Assembly: GCF_003703975.1 (NCBI RefSeq)
Contig: NZ_QTJY01000028.1
Location: 1-60,857 of the forward strand
DNA from: Larkinella soli
GTDB taxonomy: Bacteria; Bacteroidota; Bacteroidia; Cytophagales; Spirosomataceae
Direction of reading: 5' to 3'
DNA length: 60,857 nt
In this document: in pieces, positions 43,682-52,183 of the stretch
Layout of the letters: each line of letters starts with the position of its first letter
Position numbering within the stretch: position 1 is the stretch's first letter
Translations under genes and position numbers: made by a program
The notes under the pieces: model-generated
What the model saw: only the letters and a program-made list of their open reading frames with translations
Database searches by the model: none
What the model was told of the DNA's origin: nothing

Positions 43682-44989
43682 ATGGCTTCTTTCCGCATTG
43701 CCGGTGACCGGCGATTGAAGGGTGAGATCGTACCGCAGGGTGCCAAGAATGAGGCTCTTCAGATTCTCTGCGCCGTTCTGCTGACCGATCAGCCCGTCAC
43801 CATCCACAACATTCCCAACATCCGGGACGTCAACAAACTGATCGAATTACTGGAAAACCTCGGTGTAAAAACCGAACGCCTGTCCGAATCGTCCGTGCGG
43901 TTTCAGGCCGACGACGTCGACATCGACGTGCTGGACTCGGAGGATTACCGCAATAAAGCCTCGACCCTGCGCGGGTCGGTGATGCTGCTCGGCCCGATGC
44001 TGGGGCGTTTCAAAACCGGCCGGATTCCGCGGCCGGGCGGAGATAAAATCGGCCGCCGTCGGCTGGATACCCACTTTCTCGGCTTCGAACAGCTGGGTGC
44101 CCAATTCAACTACGATTCCGAAGACGGCGGGATGTATCACGTTGATGCCAGCCGGCTAAAAGGAACCTATATGCTGCTCGACGAGGCCTCCGTTACCGGA
44201 ACTGCCAACGTCGTGATGGCTGCGGTGCTGGCCGAGGGCACGACCACCATCTACAATGCCGCCTGTGAACCGTATCTCCAGCAGCTCTGCGCGATGCTCA
44301 ACCGCATGGGGGCGAAAATCAGCGGGATTGCCTCCAACCTCCTCACCATCGAGGGCGTCGGGAAACTTGGCGGAACCGAACATACCATGCTGCCCGACAT
44401 GATCGAGATCGGCTCGTTTATCGGGCTGGCGGCCATGACCCAATCGGAAATTACGATCAAGGACTGCCGGATTCCCCAGCTCGGCATCATCCCGAACGTA
44501 TTCCGGCGGCTGGGGATTCAGCTGGAATTTCGGGGCGACGATATTTTTATTCCGGCTCAGGAGCGGTATCAGATCGAAAGTTTTCTGGACGGCGGCATGA
44601 TGACCGTCGCCGATGCCCCCTGGCCCGGTTTTACCCCCGACCTGCTGAGCATCGTGCTGGTCACGGCCATTCAGGCGCAGGGTACGCTGCTGATTCACCA
44701 GAAGATGTTTGAAAGCCGGCTGTTCTTCGTCGACAAGCTGATCGAGATGGGAGCCCAGATTATTCTCTGCGACCCGCACCGCGCCACGGTGATCGGTCTG
44801 GATCGTCGCCAGCAACTGAAGGGCATCCGGATGTCGTCGCCCGATATTCGCGCCGGGGTCGCCCTGCTGATCGCGGCCCTCTCCGCCAAAGGGGAGAGCA
44901 TCATCGACAACATCGAACAGATCGACCGGGGTTACCAGAACATCGACCTCCGGCTGAACGCCATCGGCGCCCGGATCGAACGGCTCTGA
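43682..44989 (+). CDS. murA: UDP-N-acetylglucosamine 1-carboxyvinyltransferase MurA with Asp at the fosfomycin-target position
   Basis: A 435-residue enzyme catalysing the first committed step of peptidoglycan synthesis, the transfer of enolpyruvate from PEP to UDP-GlcNAc in the cytoplasm. Family landmarks are PQGAKNEALQILCAVLLTD (catalytic Lys22-Asn23), SVTGTANVVMAAVLAEG, and EIGSFIGLAA. The catalytic loop reads RPGGDKIGRRRLDTH. Position 121, normally the cysteine (Cys115 in E. coli) alkylated by fosfomycin, is Asp. This predicts natural fosfomycin insensitivity, as in other Asp-type MurA. It follows DUF4290 and ends at a strong terminator. Confidence 0.97.
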   Translation: MASFRIAGDRRLKGEIVPQGAKNEALQILCAVLLTDQPVTIHNIPNIRDVNKLIELLENLGVKTERLSESSVRFQADDVDIDVLDSEDYRNKASTLRGSVMLLGPMLGRFKTGRIPRPGGDKIGRRRLDTHFLGFEQLGAQFNYDSEDGGMYHVDASRLKGTYMLLDEASVTGTANVVMAAVLAEGTTTIYNAACEPYLQQLCAMLNRMGAKISGIASNLLTIEGVGKLGGTEHTMLPDMIEIGSFIGLAAMTQSEITIKDCRIPQLGIIPNVFRRLGIQLEFRGDDIFIPAQERYQIESFLDGGMMTVADAPWPGFTPDLLSIVLVTAIQAQGTLLIHQKMFESRLFFVDKLIEMGAQIILCDPHRATVIGLDRRQQLKGIRMSSPDIRAGVALLIAALSAKGESIIDNIEQIDRGYQNIDLRLNAIGARIERL

Positions 44990-45008
44990 GCGTCAGGACG
45001 CCCGCTAC

Positions 45009-45043
45009 AAAAAAGCCGAACCCGGTGCGGGTTCGGCTTTTTT
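45009..45043. terminator. Terminator after murA
   Basis: Stem AAGCCGAACCC / GGGTTCGGCTT with a 5-nt loop, flanked by A and T runs. It begins 20 bases after the murA stop. Confidence 0.93.
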
Positions 45044-45206
45044 GTTGATTACCGGGCTTCCATGAAGTTCGCCGGGTACAATCATGTGATAAACGTTCGT
45101 ATTATTTGATGAACGGATAGTACTTTTTTTCGATTTCAGCGTTTTACTGATGTGCTGCCCGCCCGAGTGACCCGAGAATAAGTTTCCACTTACAACAACA
45201 AATACC

Positions 45207-45401
45207 ATGAATCCCGTCACCGAACTCTACCAGCGGCTGAGTGCCCGCCGGAATGCACTAATGGTACACTATGGGCACAATAACAGCCTGAGAACCAACG
45301 ATCCTGCCACCTACACCCGGTACCAGACCGAACTCCGGGAGCTGAACCGAAAGCTCCGGATGATCCGAAACCAAATTGAGGAAAATCCCATTCTGCACTG
45401 A
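45207..45401 (+). CDS. Small helical protein of unknown function
   Basis: A 64-residue protein, MNPVTELYQRLSARRNALMV, with a high share of charged and polar helix-forming residues and the repeat-like TELRELNRKLRMIRNQIEE at its C-terminus, suggesting a coiled-coil hairpin. There is no signal or metal site. The start ATG follows an A/C-rich stretch typical of leader regions here. It is convergent with the zinc-ribbon gene (12 bases). The family is unknown and its reality depends on conservation in related genomes. Confidence 0.55.
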   Translation: MNPVTELYQRLSARRNALMVHYGHNNSLRTNDPATYTRYQTELRELNRKLRMIRNQIEENPILH

Positions 45402-45413
45402 ATCCGGACCGGT

Positions 45414-45701
45414 TCAGGTATATGAATTTTTCGGAGCCGTCCGGTCCATCCGGACCGGTTCGGAATCCGGCGTGTCCCGGCCCAGATAAAAAGTGGCATG
45501 GCACCGCCGGCAATGAAAAAACTTCAGTGTCAGATAATCGTAAAACCGGCGAACATACCTCGGCCGGTTTTTTCGTTCCAGGTGGATGTCCGTCCGGCAG
45601 TGGGGGCACTCGCATTTCTTTTGTACGTTCATTAGAATGGTGAACAATCCGACGAAATAAACTGAGGCAACACTGATAAATACCAATAGACCTGAATTCA
45701 T
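45414..45701 (-). CDS. Small membrane-anchored zinc-ribbon protein
   Basis: A 95-residue protein with one N-terminal transmembrane segment (residues about 5-24, VFISVASVYFVGLFTILM). A probable four-cysteine zinc ribbon follows: CPHC at about 32-35 and CRRC at about 64-67, with an extra Cys before the first pair. Between them lies a very basic linker (ERKNRPRYVRRFYDY). The soluble part is probably cytoplasmic. There is no known family and no operon partner. It overlaps no other credible gene and the cysteine spacing supports it as real. Confidence 0.65.
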   Translation of the reverse strand: MNSGLLVFISVASVYFVGLFTILMNVQKKCECPHCRTDIHLERKNRPRYVRRFYDYLTLKFFHCRRCHATFYLGRDTPDSEPVRMDRTAPKNSYT

Positions 45702-45799
45702 TGAGTACTATCTGATTAATGAGGTGTCATTGTACAGCCTGAAAACTACAAATCTCGGGCCAAACCCAGGTTGACCGGGCGGCTCATTTACTCTATTTG

Positions 45800-45807
45800 T
45801 ATCTTTG
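45800..45807 (+). promoter_or_regulatory. Candidate -7 element TATCTTTG before the RNase H gene
   Basis: An exact match to TAnnTTTG, 21 bases before the ATG at 45829. No TTTG is found at the expected -33 distance; a TTG at 45771 is too far. Confidence 0.4.
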
Positions 45808-45828
45808 GGTTTTCCTTTAATCGGCATT

Positions 45829-46464
45829 ATGGCGAAACCGCCCAAATTTTACGTGGTCTGGAAAGGCCGGGAGAAAGGGGTCTACGATACCTGGGAGGCC
45901 TGTCAGGAGCAGATTCAGAACTATCCCGGAGCGCTTTACAAATCCTTTGAAAGCCGGACCGTGGCCGAAAAGGCGCTGGGCGAAAAGCCGCACCTGCACC
46001 TGAATCCCGCCACTGCCCCGGCTGCGGCCGGCAAGTCTCAGAAACTGTTCGTTGGGCAGCCCATCCGGGACAGCCTGGCCGTAGATGCGGCCTGGAACAC
46101 CGCTTCCGGCGACATGGAGTACCAGGGCGTCCATGCCGGAACGAAGCAGCTCCTTTTCCATCAGGGGCCGTTTCCCGACGGGACCAACAACATCGGCGAG
46201 TTTCTGGCCATCGTCCACGCCCTGGCCTGGCTGGACCAGCGCCGGAGCAACCTGCCGATCTACTCCGACTCCCGGACGGCCATCGGCTGGGTTCAGAAAG
46301 GCAAGGCCAATACCAAACTGGCCGAAACCCCGCGCAATGCCCAGCTGTTCGAACTGATCGCGCGGGCCGAAAACTGGCTGAAAACTCACCGGTACGCCAA
46401 CAAAATCCTGAAATGGGAAACCGAACACTGGGGAGAGAACCCGGCCGATTTCGGTAGAAAATAA
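45829..46464 (+). CDS. Viroplasmin-ribonuclease H fusion protein
   Basis: A 211-residue RNase HI-type enzyme that cuts the RNA strand of RNA-DNA hybrids. Residues 5-50 (KFYVVWKGREKGVYDTW) are a caulimovirus-viroplasmin-like hybrid-binding domain. Residues 80-210 form the catalytic domain with the four acidic residues D86 (VDAAWN), E124 (NNIGEFLAIV), D147 (IYSDSRTA) and D207 (ENPADFG). The start at 45829 (MAKPPKFYVVW) is favoured over an in-frame codon at 45805, which would lie inside the putative promoter. Its stop overlaps the next start by one base (TAATG), so it is coupled to trmN6. Confidence 0.93.
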   Translation: MAKPPKFYVVWKGREKGVYDTWEACQEQIQNYPGALYKSFESRTVAEKALGEKPHLHLNPATAPAAAGKSQKLFVGQPIRDSLAVDAAWNTASGDMEYQGVHAGTKQLLFHQGPFPDGTNNIGEFLAIVHALAWLDQRRSNLPIYSDSRTAIGWVQKGKANTKLAETPRNAQLFELIARAENWLKTHRYANKILKWETEHWGENPADFGRK

Positions 46465-47162
46465 TGTTCCGATTCAAGCAATTTACCATCCGGCAGGACC
46501 GCACCGCCATGAAGGTCTGCACCGACGCCTGCGTGCTGGGCGCCTGGGCGGACGTCGGCCGGGGCGGGCGTCTGCTCGACATCGGTACCGGCACCGGCCT
46601 GCTCGCCCTGATGGCCGCCCAGCGCAACCCGGAGGCCCGGATCGAAGCCGTCGAGGCCGACGAAGCGGCCGCCGGACAGGCCGCCGGAAACGTGCGGGAA
46701 AGCCCGTTTGCCGACCGCGTGCGGGTGGTGCCGGCCCGGATTCAGGACGTTACGACCGAACCGTTCGACCGCATTCTTTCCAATCCGCCATTTTATACCG
46801 GCCACCTCCGTTCGCCGGACGCGGCCGTCAACCGGGCGCTGCACAACGACGAGCTTCCCTTTGAGGAACTGATTTCCAGCATCGTACGGTTATTGAAGCG
46901 GGACGGCGAGTGCTGGGTGATGCTTCCTCCTTCCGAATTGCAGCGATTCAGCCGGCTGGCCGAAGCCGCCGGACTGCGGCCCTACCGGACCCTGGCGCTT
47001 CGGCACCATGCCCGAAAGCCGGTTTTCCGGATGATAGCGGGCCTTCGCTACGACGCCCCGGCCGTGCCCGACCGCCGGGAATTGTGCCTGTACGAACCGG
47101 ACGGAAAGACCTATACCGCCGGCTTTCGTTCATTATTACAACCGTTTTACCTGATTTTCTAA
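46464..47162 (+). CDS. trmN6: tRNA1(Val) A37 N6-methyltransferase-like protein (TrmN6/YfiC)
   Basis: A 232-residue SAM-dependent methyltransferase. The opening FRFKQFTIRQDRTAMKVCTD is characteristic of YfiC/TrmN6, followed by SAM motif I LLDIGTGTGLLALM and the adenine-methylating motif ILSNPPFYTG (NPPF). Known members methylate N6 of adenosine 37 in tRNA-Val. It is translationally coupled to the RNase H gene (TAATG). The rest of the operon is unclear because a TTTGCG repeat and 86 bases separate it from the next gene. Confidence 0.9.
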   Translation: MFRFKQFTIRQDRTAMKVCTDACVLGAWADVGRGGRLLDIGTGTGLLALMAAQRNPEARIEAVEADEAAAGQAAGNVRESPFADRVRVVPARIQDVTTEPFDRILSNPPFYTGHLRSPDAAVNRALHNDELPFEELISSIVRLLKRDGECWVMLPPSELQRFSRLAEAAGLRPYRTLALRHHARKPVFRMIAGLRYDAPAVPDRRELCLYEPDGKTYTAGFRSLLQPFYLIF

Positions 47163-47165
47163 AAA

Positions 47166-47206
47166 CCTTGCGAGCTTTGCGCTGCCCTTTGCGAACTTTG
47201 CGTTTA
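47166..47206. repeat. Degenerate TTTGCG repeat
   Basis: Four imperfect copies of CTTTGCGA are spaced 10 to 16 bases apart in the gap between trmN6 and the glycosyltransferase gene. This looks like an interspersed intergenic repeat; it carries no -7 element. Confidence 0.5.
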
Positions 47207-47248
47207 GTAGTAAGGAATTAGGCGTCGTCTCCCGAAGAGACTACAGAA

Positions 47249-48241
47249 ATGACTGAGCAACTTCAACTTTCCGTCGTTATCCCCCTCTACAACGAAGAAG
47301 AGTCGCTGCCGGAACTGCACGACTGGATCGTTCGGGTCGTGACGGAACAGGGCTATTCCTATGAAATCCTGTTGGTCGACGACGGCAGCACCGACCGGTC
47401 GTGGGCGGTAATTTCACAGCTTTCCGAGCGGAATCCGCGCGTCCGTGGCATCCGTTTCACCCGCAACTACGGCAAAACGGCGGCCCTGCAGACCGGGTTT
47501 CAGGCCTGCCGGGGAAAAGTGGTCGTCACGCTCGATGCCGACCTTCAGGACAACCCCGAAGAAATCCCGGAACTCTACCGGATGATTACCCAGGAAGGTT
47601 ACGACCTGGTCTCCGGCTGGAAGCAGAAGCGGTACGACCCGCTCAGTAAAACCCTCCCGACCAAGCTGTTCAATGCCGTTTCGCGGTGGGTGTCGGGCGT
47701 TCATCTGCACGATTTCAACTCCGGTATAAAAGCCTATCGCCTGCCCGTCGTCAAATCCATGAACCTGTACGGAGAGATGCACCGGAATCTGCCCATCGTC
47801 GCCAAATGGAACGGATACTCCCGCATCGGCGAAAAAGTGGTGCGCCACCAGGCCCGGAAGTACGGCACGACCAAATTCGGCCTTGACCGCTTCATCAACG
47901 GTTTTCTGGATCTGCTGGTCATCGCCTTCGTCCATAAATTCAGCCGGCGGCCGATGCACTTTTTCGGAACCTTCGGGACTCTCTCCTTTTTTGTCGGCAG
48001 CCTGATCACGGCCTATCTCATCGGCGAGAAGCTCTATAACATCGCCAATCATCTGAAATACCGGAATGTAACCGACAATCCGCTGTTTTTTCTCGCCTTA
48101 GTGGCGATAATTCTCGGGGTTCAGTTATTTTTGGCCGGGTTTTTAGGGGAATTACTCGTGCGGCAAACCGCCGGCAAAACCGGTGACTACCTGATTGCCG
48201 AACGAACCGGCCAGGATACCTTTACGTCGACATCCGTCTGA
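47249..48241 (+). CDS. Polyprenyl-phosphate glycosyltransferase, GT2 (DPM1/GtrB-like)
   Basis: A 330-residue family 2 glycosyltransferase. The GT-A domain has SVVIPLYNEEESLPEL, LLVDDGSTDRSW and the metal-binding TLDADLQDNPEE, and the acceptor region HDFNSGIKAYRLPVVK. Two C-terminal transmembrane helices (about 235-258 and 276-300) anchor it. It probably transfers glucose, mannose or aminoarabinose to an undecaprenyl-phosphate carrier at the inner membrane for envelope decoration. It lies 33 bases before ppa on the same strand, so co-transcription is likely; pyrophosphatase would not be its specific partner. Confidence 0.93.
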   Translation: MTEQLQLSVVIPLYNEEESLPELHDWIVRVVTEQGYSYEILLVDDGSTDRSWAVISQLSERNPRVRGIRFTRNYGKTAALQTGFQACRGKVVVTLDADLQDNPEEIPELYRMITQEGYDLVSGWKQKRYDPLSKTLPTKLFNAVSRWVSGVHLHDFNSGIKAYRLPVVKSMNLYGEMHRNLPIVAKWNGYSRIGEKVVRHQARKYGTTKFGLDRFINGFLDLLVIAFVHKFSRRPMHFFGTFGTLSFFVGSLITAYLIGEKLYNIANHLKYRNVTDNPLFFLALVAIILGVQLFLAGFLGELLVRQTAGKTGDYLIAERTGQDTFTSTSV

Positions 48242-48274
48242 CCTCCAAAAAGCGAAGAGAAACTATACAACCTT

Positions 48275-48904
48275 ATGAATCACCAGTTTAAAGCACATCC
48301 CTGGCACGGGATTCCCATCGGCGAGAATGCACCGGATACGGTGACGGCCTTTATCGAGATCGTACCGACCGATACCGTAAAATATGAGGTGGATAAAGAT
48401 ACGGGGTATCTGAAAATCGACCGGCCCCAGAAATATTCCAACATCGTTCCGGCCCTGTACGGGTTCATTCCCCAGACGTATTGCGACGAGGAAGTGGCTT
48501 CGCTGGCCCGCGAACGGTCCGGAAGGGAAATTGAAAAGGGCGACGGTGACCCCATCGACATCTGTGTCCTGAGCGAGCACGCCATCACCCACGGGAACAT
48601 TATCCTTCAGGCCATTCCCATCGGCGGTTTCCGGCTGCTCGACAAAGGCGAGGCCGACGACAAGATCATCGCCATCCTGAAGGGCGACGCCATGTATCAG
48701 AACTACAAGGACCTGCACCAGCTGCCCGACAGCGTCGTCCAGCGGATGAAGCACTACTTTCTGACTTACAAGAACTTACCCGGCGAGCCGATGACCTGCG
48801 AAATCGTCAACGTCTACGGGCGGGAGGAGGCCCACGAAGTCATCCGCCGGTCGGTGGAGGATTACTGGCAACTGGTTCGCTCTCAGGCCACCATGAGCCT
48901 GTAA
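48275..48904 (+). CDS. ppa: Inorganic pyrophosphatase, family I
   Basis: A 209-residue soluble enzyme hydrolysing pyrophosphate to phosphate and so pulling biosynthetic reactions. The family I signature GDGDPIDICVL supplies the metal-binding aspartates. Further features are IDRPQKYSNIVPALYGFIPQ and a downstream ALKGDAMYQNYKD-like segment. The length is somewhat above the E. coli enzyme (about 175) because of insertions typical of the eukaryote-like/Bacteroidota subgroup. It is followed by a strong terminator. Confidence 0.95.
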   Translation: MNHQFKAHPWHGIPIGENAPDTVTAFIEIVPTDTVKYEVDKDTGYLKIDRPQKYSNIVPALYGFIPQTYCDEEVASLARERSGREIEKGDGDPIDICVLSEHAITHGNIILQAIPIGGFRLLDKGEADDKIIAILKGDAMYQNYKDLHQLPDSVVQRMKHYFLTYKNLPGEPMTCEIVNVYGREEAHEVIRRSVEDYWQLVRSQATMSL

Positions 48905-48951
48905 GGGGTTCCATCCTTTTATCCTCCCATTGACACATTCAACACAAATTC

Positions 48952-48977
48952 AGGAGACCGCTCCCGGTCTCCTTTTT
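48952..48977 (+). terminator. Terminator after ppa
   Basis: Stem AGGAGACCG / CGGTCTCCT with a 4-nt loop followed by a T run, 48 bases after the stop. Confidence 0.92.
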
Positions 48978-49070
48978 ATTTTTGTTAATTAGCCGATGAA
49001 GAACGCCTTCCCGCGAAGACCCGATAGGCTTCTTCACCGGTTTCCAAAACACAAGTAGCTAACTTAAAAT

Positions 49071-50834
49071 ATGCGTCAATTCCTTAAATACGTCCTGGCA
49101 ACCGTTGTCGGACTTATGGTTTTCTCGTTCGTGGCATTCCTCATGCTGCTGGCGGTCGGATCGGCTCTTTCGGCGGCCTCCGGGGATGAGGTTTCGGTAA
49201 AGGAGAATTCCGTATTGAAACTGAACCTGAACAGCCCGATCCGTGAAATCGGCGTCGACAACCCGTTCGGCGGCTTCGGCCCGCTTAACTCCGAAGGCGA
49301 CGTCATCGGTCTTATCGACCTGAAACGCGCCCTGGCCAACGCCAAACTGGACCCGAACATCAAAGGCATCTACATCGAGTCCGAATACCCGCAGGCCGGC
49401 TGGGCGACGCTGGAGGAGGTCCGGAACTCCCTCATCGACTTTAAGAAATCGAACAAGTTCATTACCGCCTACGGGGAGGTGATGACCGAAAAGGGATATT
49501 ATCTGGCCTCCGTAGCGGACAACATCTGCCTCAACCCCACCGGGGCGCTGGAGTGGAACGGGCTGGAAGCGGAATACATCTTCTTCAAGGGAACCCTCGA
49601 CAAGCTGAACATCCAACCGATGATCTTCCGGGTGGGCGAATTCAAAAGCGCCGTCGAACCTTTCTTCCGGGAAAACATGAGCGAGGCCAACCGGCTGCAA
49701 ACCGCATCGTTCCTGAATTCGATCAACGATCATTTCCTGCAAAGCATCTCCAAAAGCCGCCGGATCGGGGTTCCGGAGCTGCGCAAAATGGCCGACGACC
49801 TCACCATCCAGACGGCGGGCGACGCCGTGCGGGCAAAACTGGTGACGAAAGCGGCCTATTATGACGAGGTGGAGACCGATATGAAAAAGGCCCTGAAGAT
49901 CGACGCCAAAAAGAAAATCGACTTCATTTCCCTCGGCAAATATGAGAACGCCAAAAACTACGTCGAGGAAGGCAACCTGAAAAACCGCATCGCCGTCATC
50001 GTAGCCTCCGGCGACATTACGTCCGGCAAGGGCGACGACGGTATTGCTTCCGACCGCGTAGCCGAGCAGATCCGGAAGGCCCGGCTGGACGAAAAAGTGA
50101 AGGCCATCGTCATCCGGGTGAACTCGCCGGGCGGCAGCGCCCTGGCCTCCGACGTGCTCTGGCGGGAAATTTCCCTCGCCAACAAAGCCAAGCCGGTAGT
50201 CGCTTCCATGTCCGACTATGCCGCTTCGGGCGGGTATTACATGGCGATGGGCGCCCGCCGGATCGTGGCCGACCCGAACACCATCACCGGCTCGATCGGG
50301 GTTTTCGGGCTGCTGTTCAACATCGAAGGCTTTTTTAAGGAAAAGCTCGGCATGACCTACGACCGCGTCACGACCAACACCTATTCCGACTTCCCCAGCC
50401 TGACCCGCGAAATGTCGGCGTTTGAGAAAAACCGCCTGCAGCAGAACGCCGACCGGTTCTACGAAATCTTCACCAAAAAAGCTGCCCAGGGCCGCCGGAT
50501 GCCGGTCGACAGCCTGAAGGCGCTGGCCTCGGGCCGCGTCTGGTCCGGAACGCAGGCCAAGGCCAACGGGCTGGTCGATGAACTCGGCGGGCTGGAGACG
50601 GCCGTGGCGCTGGCGGCTAAGGAGGCTAAGCTGAAGGAGGGCGACTATCGCGTTCGCTACACCCCGGAGAAGAAAAACGCCCTCGAAGAGCTGATCAAGA
50701 ACTTTACGGGCAGTGAGGAAGAACGGATGGAAGCCCGGCTCGGCGAGCTGGCGCCCTATGTCAAATACCTGAAGATGCTGGACAACCTCCAGGGCGTTCA
50801 GGCCCGTCTGCCTTTCGAAATGAATATCCGCTGA
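49071..50834 (+). CDS. sppA: Signal peptide peptidase SppA, 67-kDa type
   Basis: A 587-residue membrane-anchored serine protease of two tandem S49 domains. One N-terminal transmembrane helix (residues about 10-32) anchors it with the active part outside the cytoplasm. The general-base lysine lies in YIFFKGTLDKLN in the N-terminal domain and the nucleophilic serine in SDYAASGGYYMAMG in the C-terminal domain, the split Ser/Lys dyad of the long form. It degrades cleaved signal peptides. It is monocistronic, with terminators on both sides. Confidence 0.95.
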   Translation: MRQFLKYVLATVVGLMVFSFVAFLMLLAVGSALSAASGDEVSVKENSVLKLNLNSPIREIGVDNPFGGFGPLNSEGDVIGLIDLKRALANAKLDPNIKGIYIESEYPQAGWATLEEVRNSLIDFKKSNKFITAYGEVMTEKGYYLASVADNICLNPTGALEWNGLEAEYIFFKGTLDKLNIQPMIFRVGEFKSAVEPFFRENMSEANRLQTASFLNSINDHFLQSISKSRRIGVPELRKMADDLTIQTAGDAVRAKLVTKAAYYDEVETDMKKALKIDAKKKIDFISLGKYENAKNYVEEGNLKNRIAVIVASGDITSGKGDDGIASDRVAEQIRKARLDEKVKAIVIRVNSPGGSALASDVLWREISLANKAKPVVASMSDYAASGGYYMAMGARRIVADPNTITGSIGVFGLLFNIEGFFKEKLGMTYDRVTTNTYSDFPSLTREMSAFEKNRLQQNADRFYEIFTKKAAQGRRMPVDSLKALASGRVWSGTQAKANGLVDELGGLETAVALAAKEAKLKEGDYRVRYTPEKKNALEELIKNFTGSEEERMEARLGELAPYVKYLKMLDNLQGVQARLPFEMNIR

Positions 50835-50840
50835 CCAGGA

Positions 50841-50871
50841 GCCGGAAGGTCTTTCCGACCTTCCGGCTTTT
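50841..50871 (+). terminator. Terminator after sppA
   Basis: Stem GCCGGAAGGT / ACCTTCCGGC with a 7-nt loop followed by TTTT, beginning seven bases after the stop. Confidence 0.93.
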
Positions 50872-50899
50872 CAGTAACTTACGGCAGCAATCCGAACCT

Positions 50900-52108
50900 A
50901 TGAAGATACTGCCGGTCCATCTTGACTTATTTGCGCTGATCATTCTGCTGGGAATCGCCCAGGGAATCTTTCTCGGCGTTTTCTTTCTGACGGGCGAGCG
51001 GAGACGAAATATCGCCAACCGTTGCATGGGCTGGATGATGCTGGCGCTCTCGGCCATCACGGCGGAAATCTTTCTGAACTATACCAATTATATGTTCAGA
51101 ATGCTGGAGATCGTCGACTTTTCCGAGCCGTTCAATTTTCTGCCGGCTCCCTTTTTCTACCTGTTCACCTACAGCCGGATTCACCGGAAACTGCCCCGCC
51201 GGTGGGGACTTCACCTGATTCCGTTCGCAATCTGGCTGGTCAACATGGTGACCTGGCTGTATCAGCCCATCGAGTTCAAATACAACTCCTACATCTATTC
51301 CCACCATCCGGAACTGCCGTTCATCGACCCGGTGCATATGAACCTGGAGGAAGATTTTACGGGCCTGCGGGATCTGGTCAGTGAAATGACCCTATTGAGC
51401 TGCCTGGTCTACGCCGTGGCGGGCATCCTGCTCATTCTGAGGTCCTTCCGGCGGCTGGGGGAACCGTTCTGGAGCGGCCGGCCCCTGGTGCTGGCCAAAC
51501 TGCGGAATCTGTCGCTGATTTTTCTGGCCTTTCCGTTCCTGATCATGGTCGTCAAACCTCAGTATTATCACGACCTGGGCGATTACCTGCTGGCCTGTTA
51601 CGTAACGCTGATCATCTACGCGACCAGTCTCTCCGTCATGAGCGGTTCGGCCTTTTTTCGGGACGAGGTCCGGCTCGACCTGCCCTCCGAAACCGAATCC
51701 GATACCGCCCCCGTCCGAAAAAAATACGAGAAGTCGGCCCTGTCCGACGAACTGGAGGAGAATCTGCTCGGCAAGCTGACCAGCCTGCTCGATACCGAAA
51801 AGCCGTTTCTGGAAAGCGACCTCTCCCTGCCCCGGCTGGCGCAGCGGCTGAACACCTCACCCCACCACCTTTCCCAGCTGATCAACGACCGGCTGGGTCA
51901 GAGTTTTTTCGACCTGCTGGCCACCTACCGCGTTCGCGAAGCCCAGCGGCTGCTTCAGCATCCGGACTCCGTCAACCTGAAGATCGATGAGATTGCCGAG
52001 CGGGTCGGGTATAATTCCACCTCCGCCTTTCATACGGCATTCAAGCGCCTGACGGGCCAGACGCCGGCCCAGTTTCGGGCTGCTGCGACTTCGTCCCGTT
52101 CGGCATGA
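50900..52108 (+). CDS. Membrane-embedded AraC-family regulator
   Basis: A 402-residue protein. The N-terminal 245 residues hold about seven transmembrane helices (FALIILLGIAQGIFLGVFF at the start). A cytoplasmic linker and a C-terminal AraC/XylS DNA-binding domain follow (about 295-395) with two helix-turn-helices, LPRLAQRLNTSPHHLSQLIN and the signature IAERVGYNSTSAFHTAFKRL. It is a one-component membrane sensor that may regulate nearby genes. It precedes the acyltransferase and PQQ-dehydrogenase genes on the same strand (75 bases), so they may be its targets; no operator has been identified. Confidence 0.92.
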   Translation: MKILPVHLDLFALIILLGIAQGIFLGVFFLTGERRRNIANRCMGWMMLALSAITAEIFLNYTNYMFRMLEIVDFSEPFNFLPAPFFYLFTYSRIHRKLPRRWGLHLIPFAIWLVNMVTWLYQPIEFKYNSYIYSHHPELPFIDPVHMNLEEDFTGLRDLVSEMTLLSCLVYAVAGILLILRSFRRLGEPFWSGRPLVLAKLRNLSLIFLAFPFLIMVVKPQYYHDLGDYLLACYVTLIIYATSLSVMSGSAFFRDEVRLDLPSETESDTAPVRKKYEKSALSDELEENLLGKLTSLLDTEKPFLESDLSLPRLAQRLNTSPHHLSQLINDRLGQSFFDLLATYRVREAQRLLQHPDSVNLKIDEIAERVGYNSTSAFHTAFKRLTGQTPAQFRAAATSSRSA

Positions 52109-52183
52109 AGTTCTTGACGATCGGAAAATGGCGTTTCCGGGCCGCTTAAGGCCATCTTTGCTCCCGGAAAATCATTCGACGCC

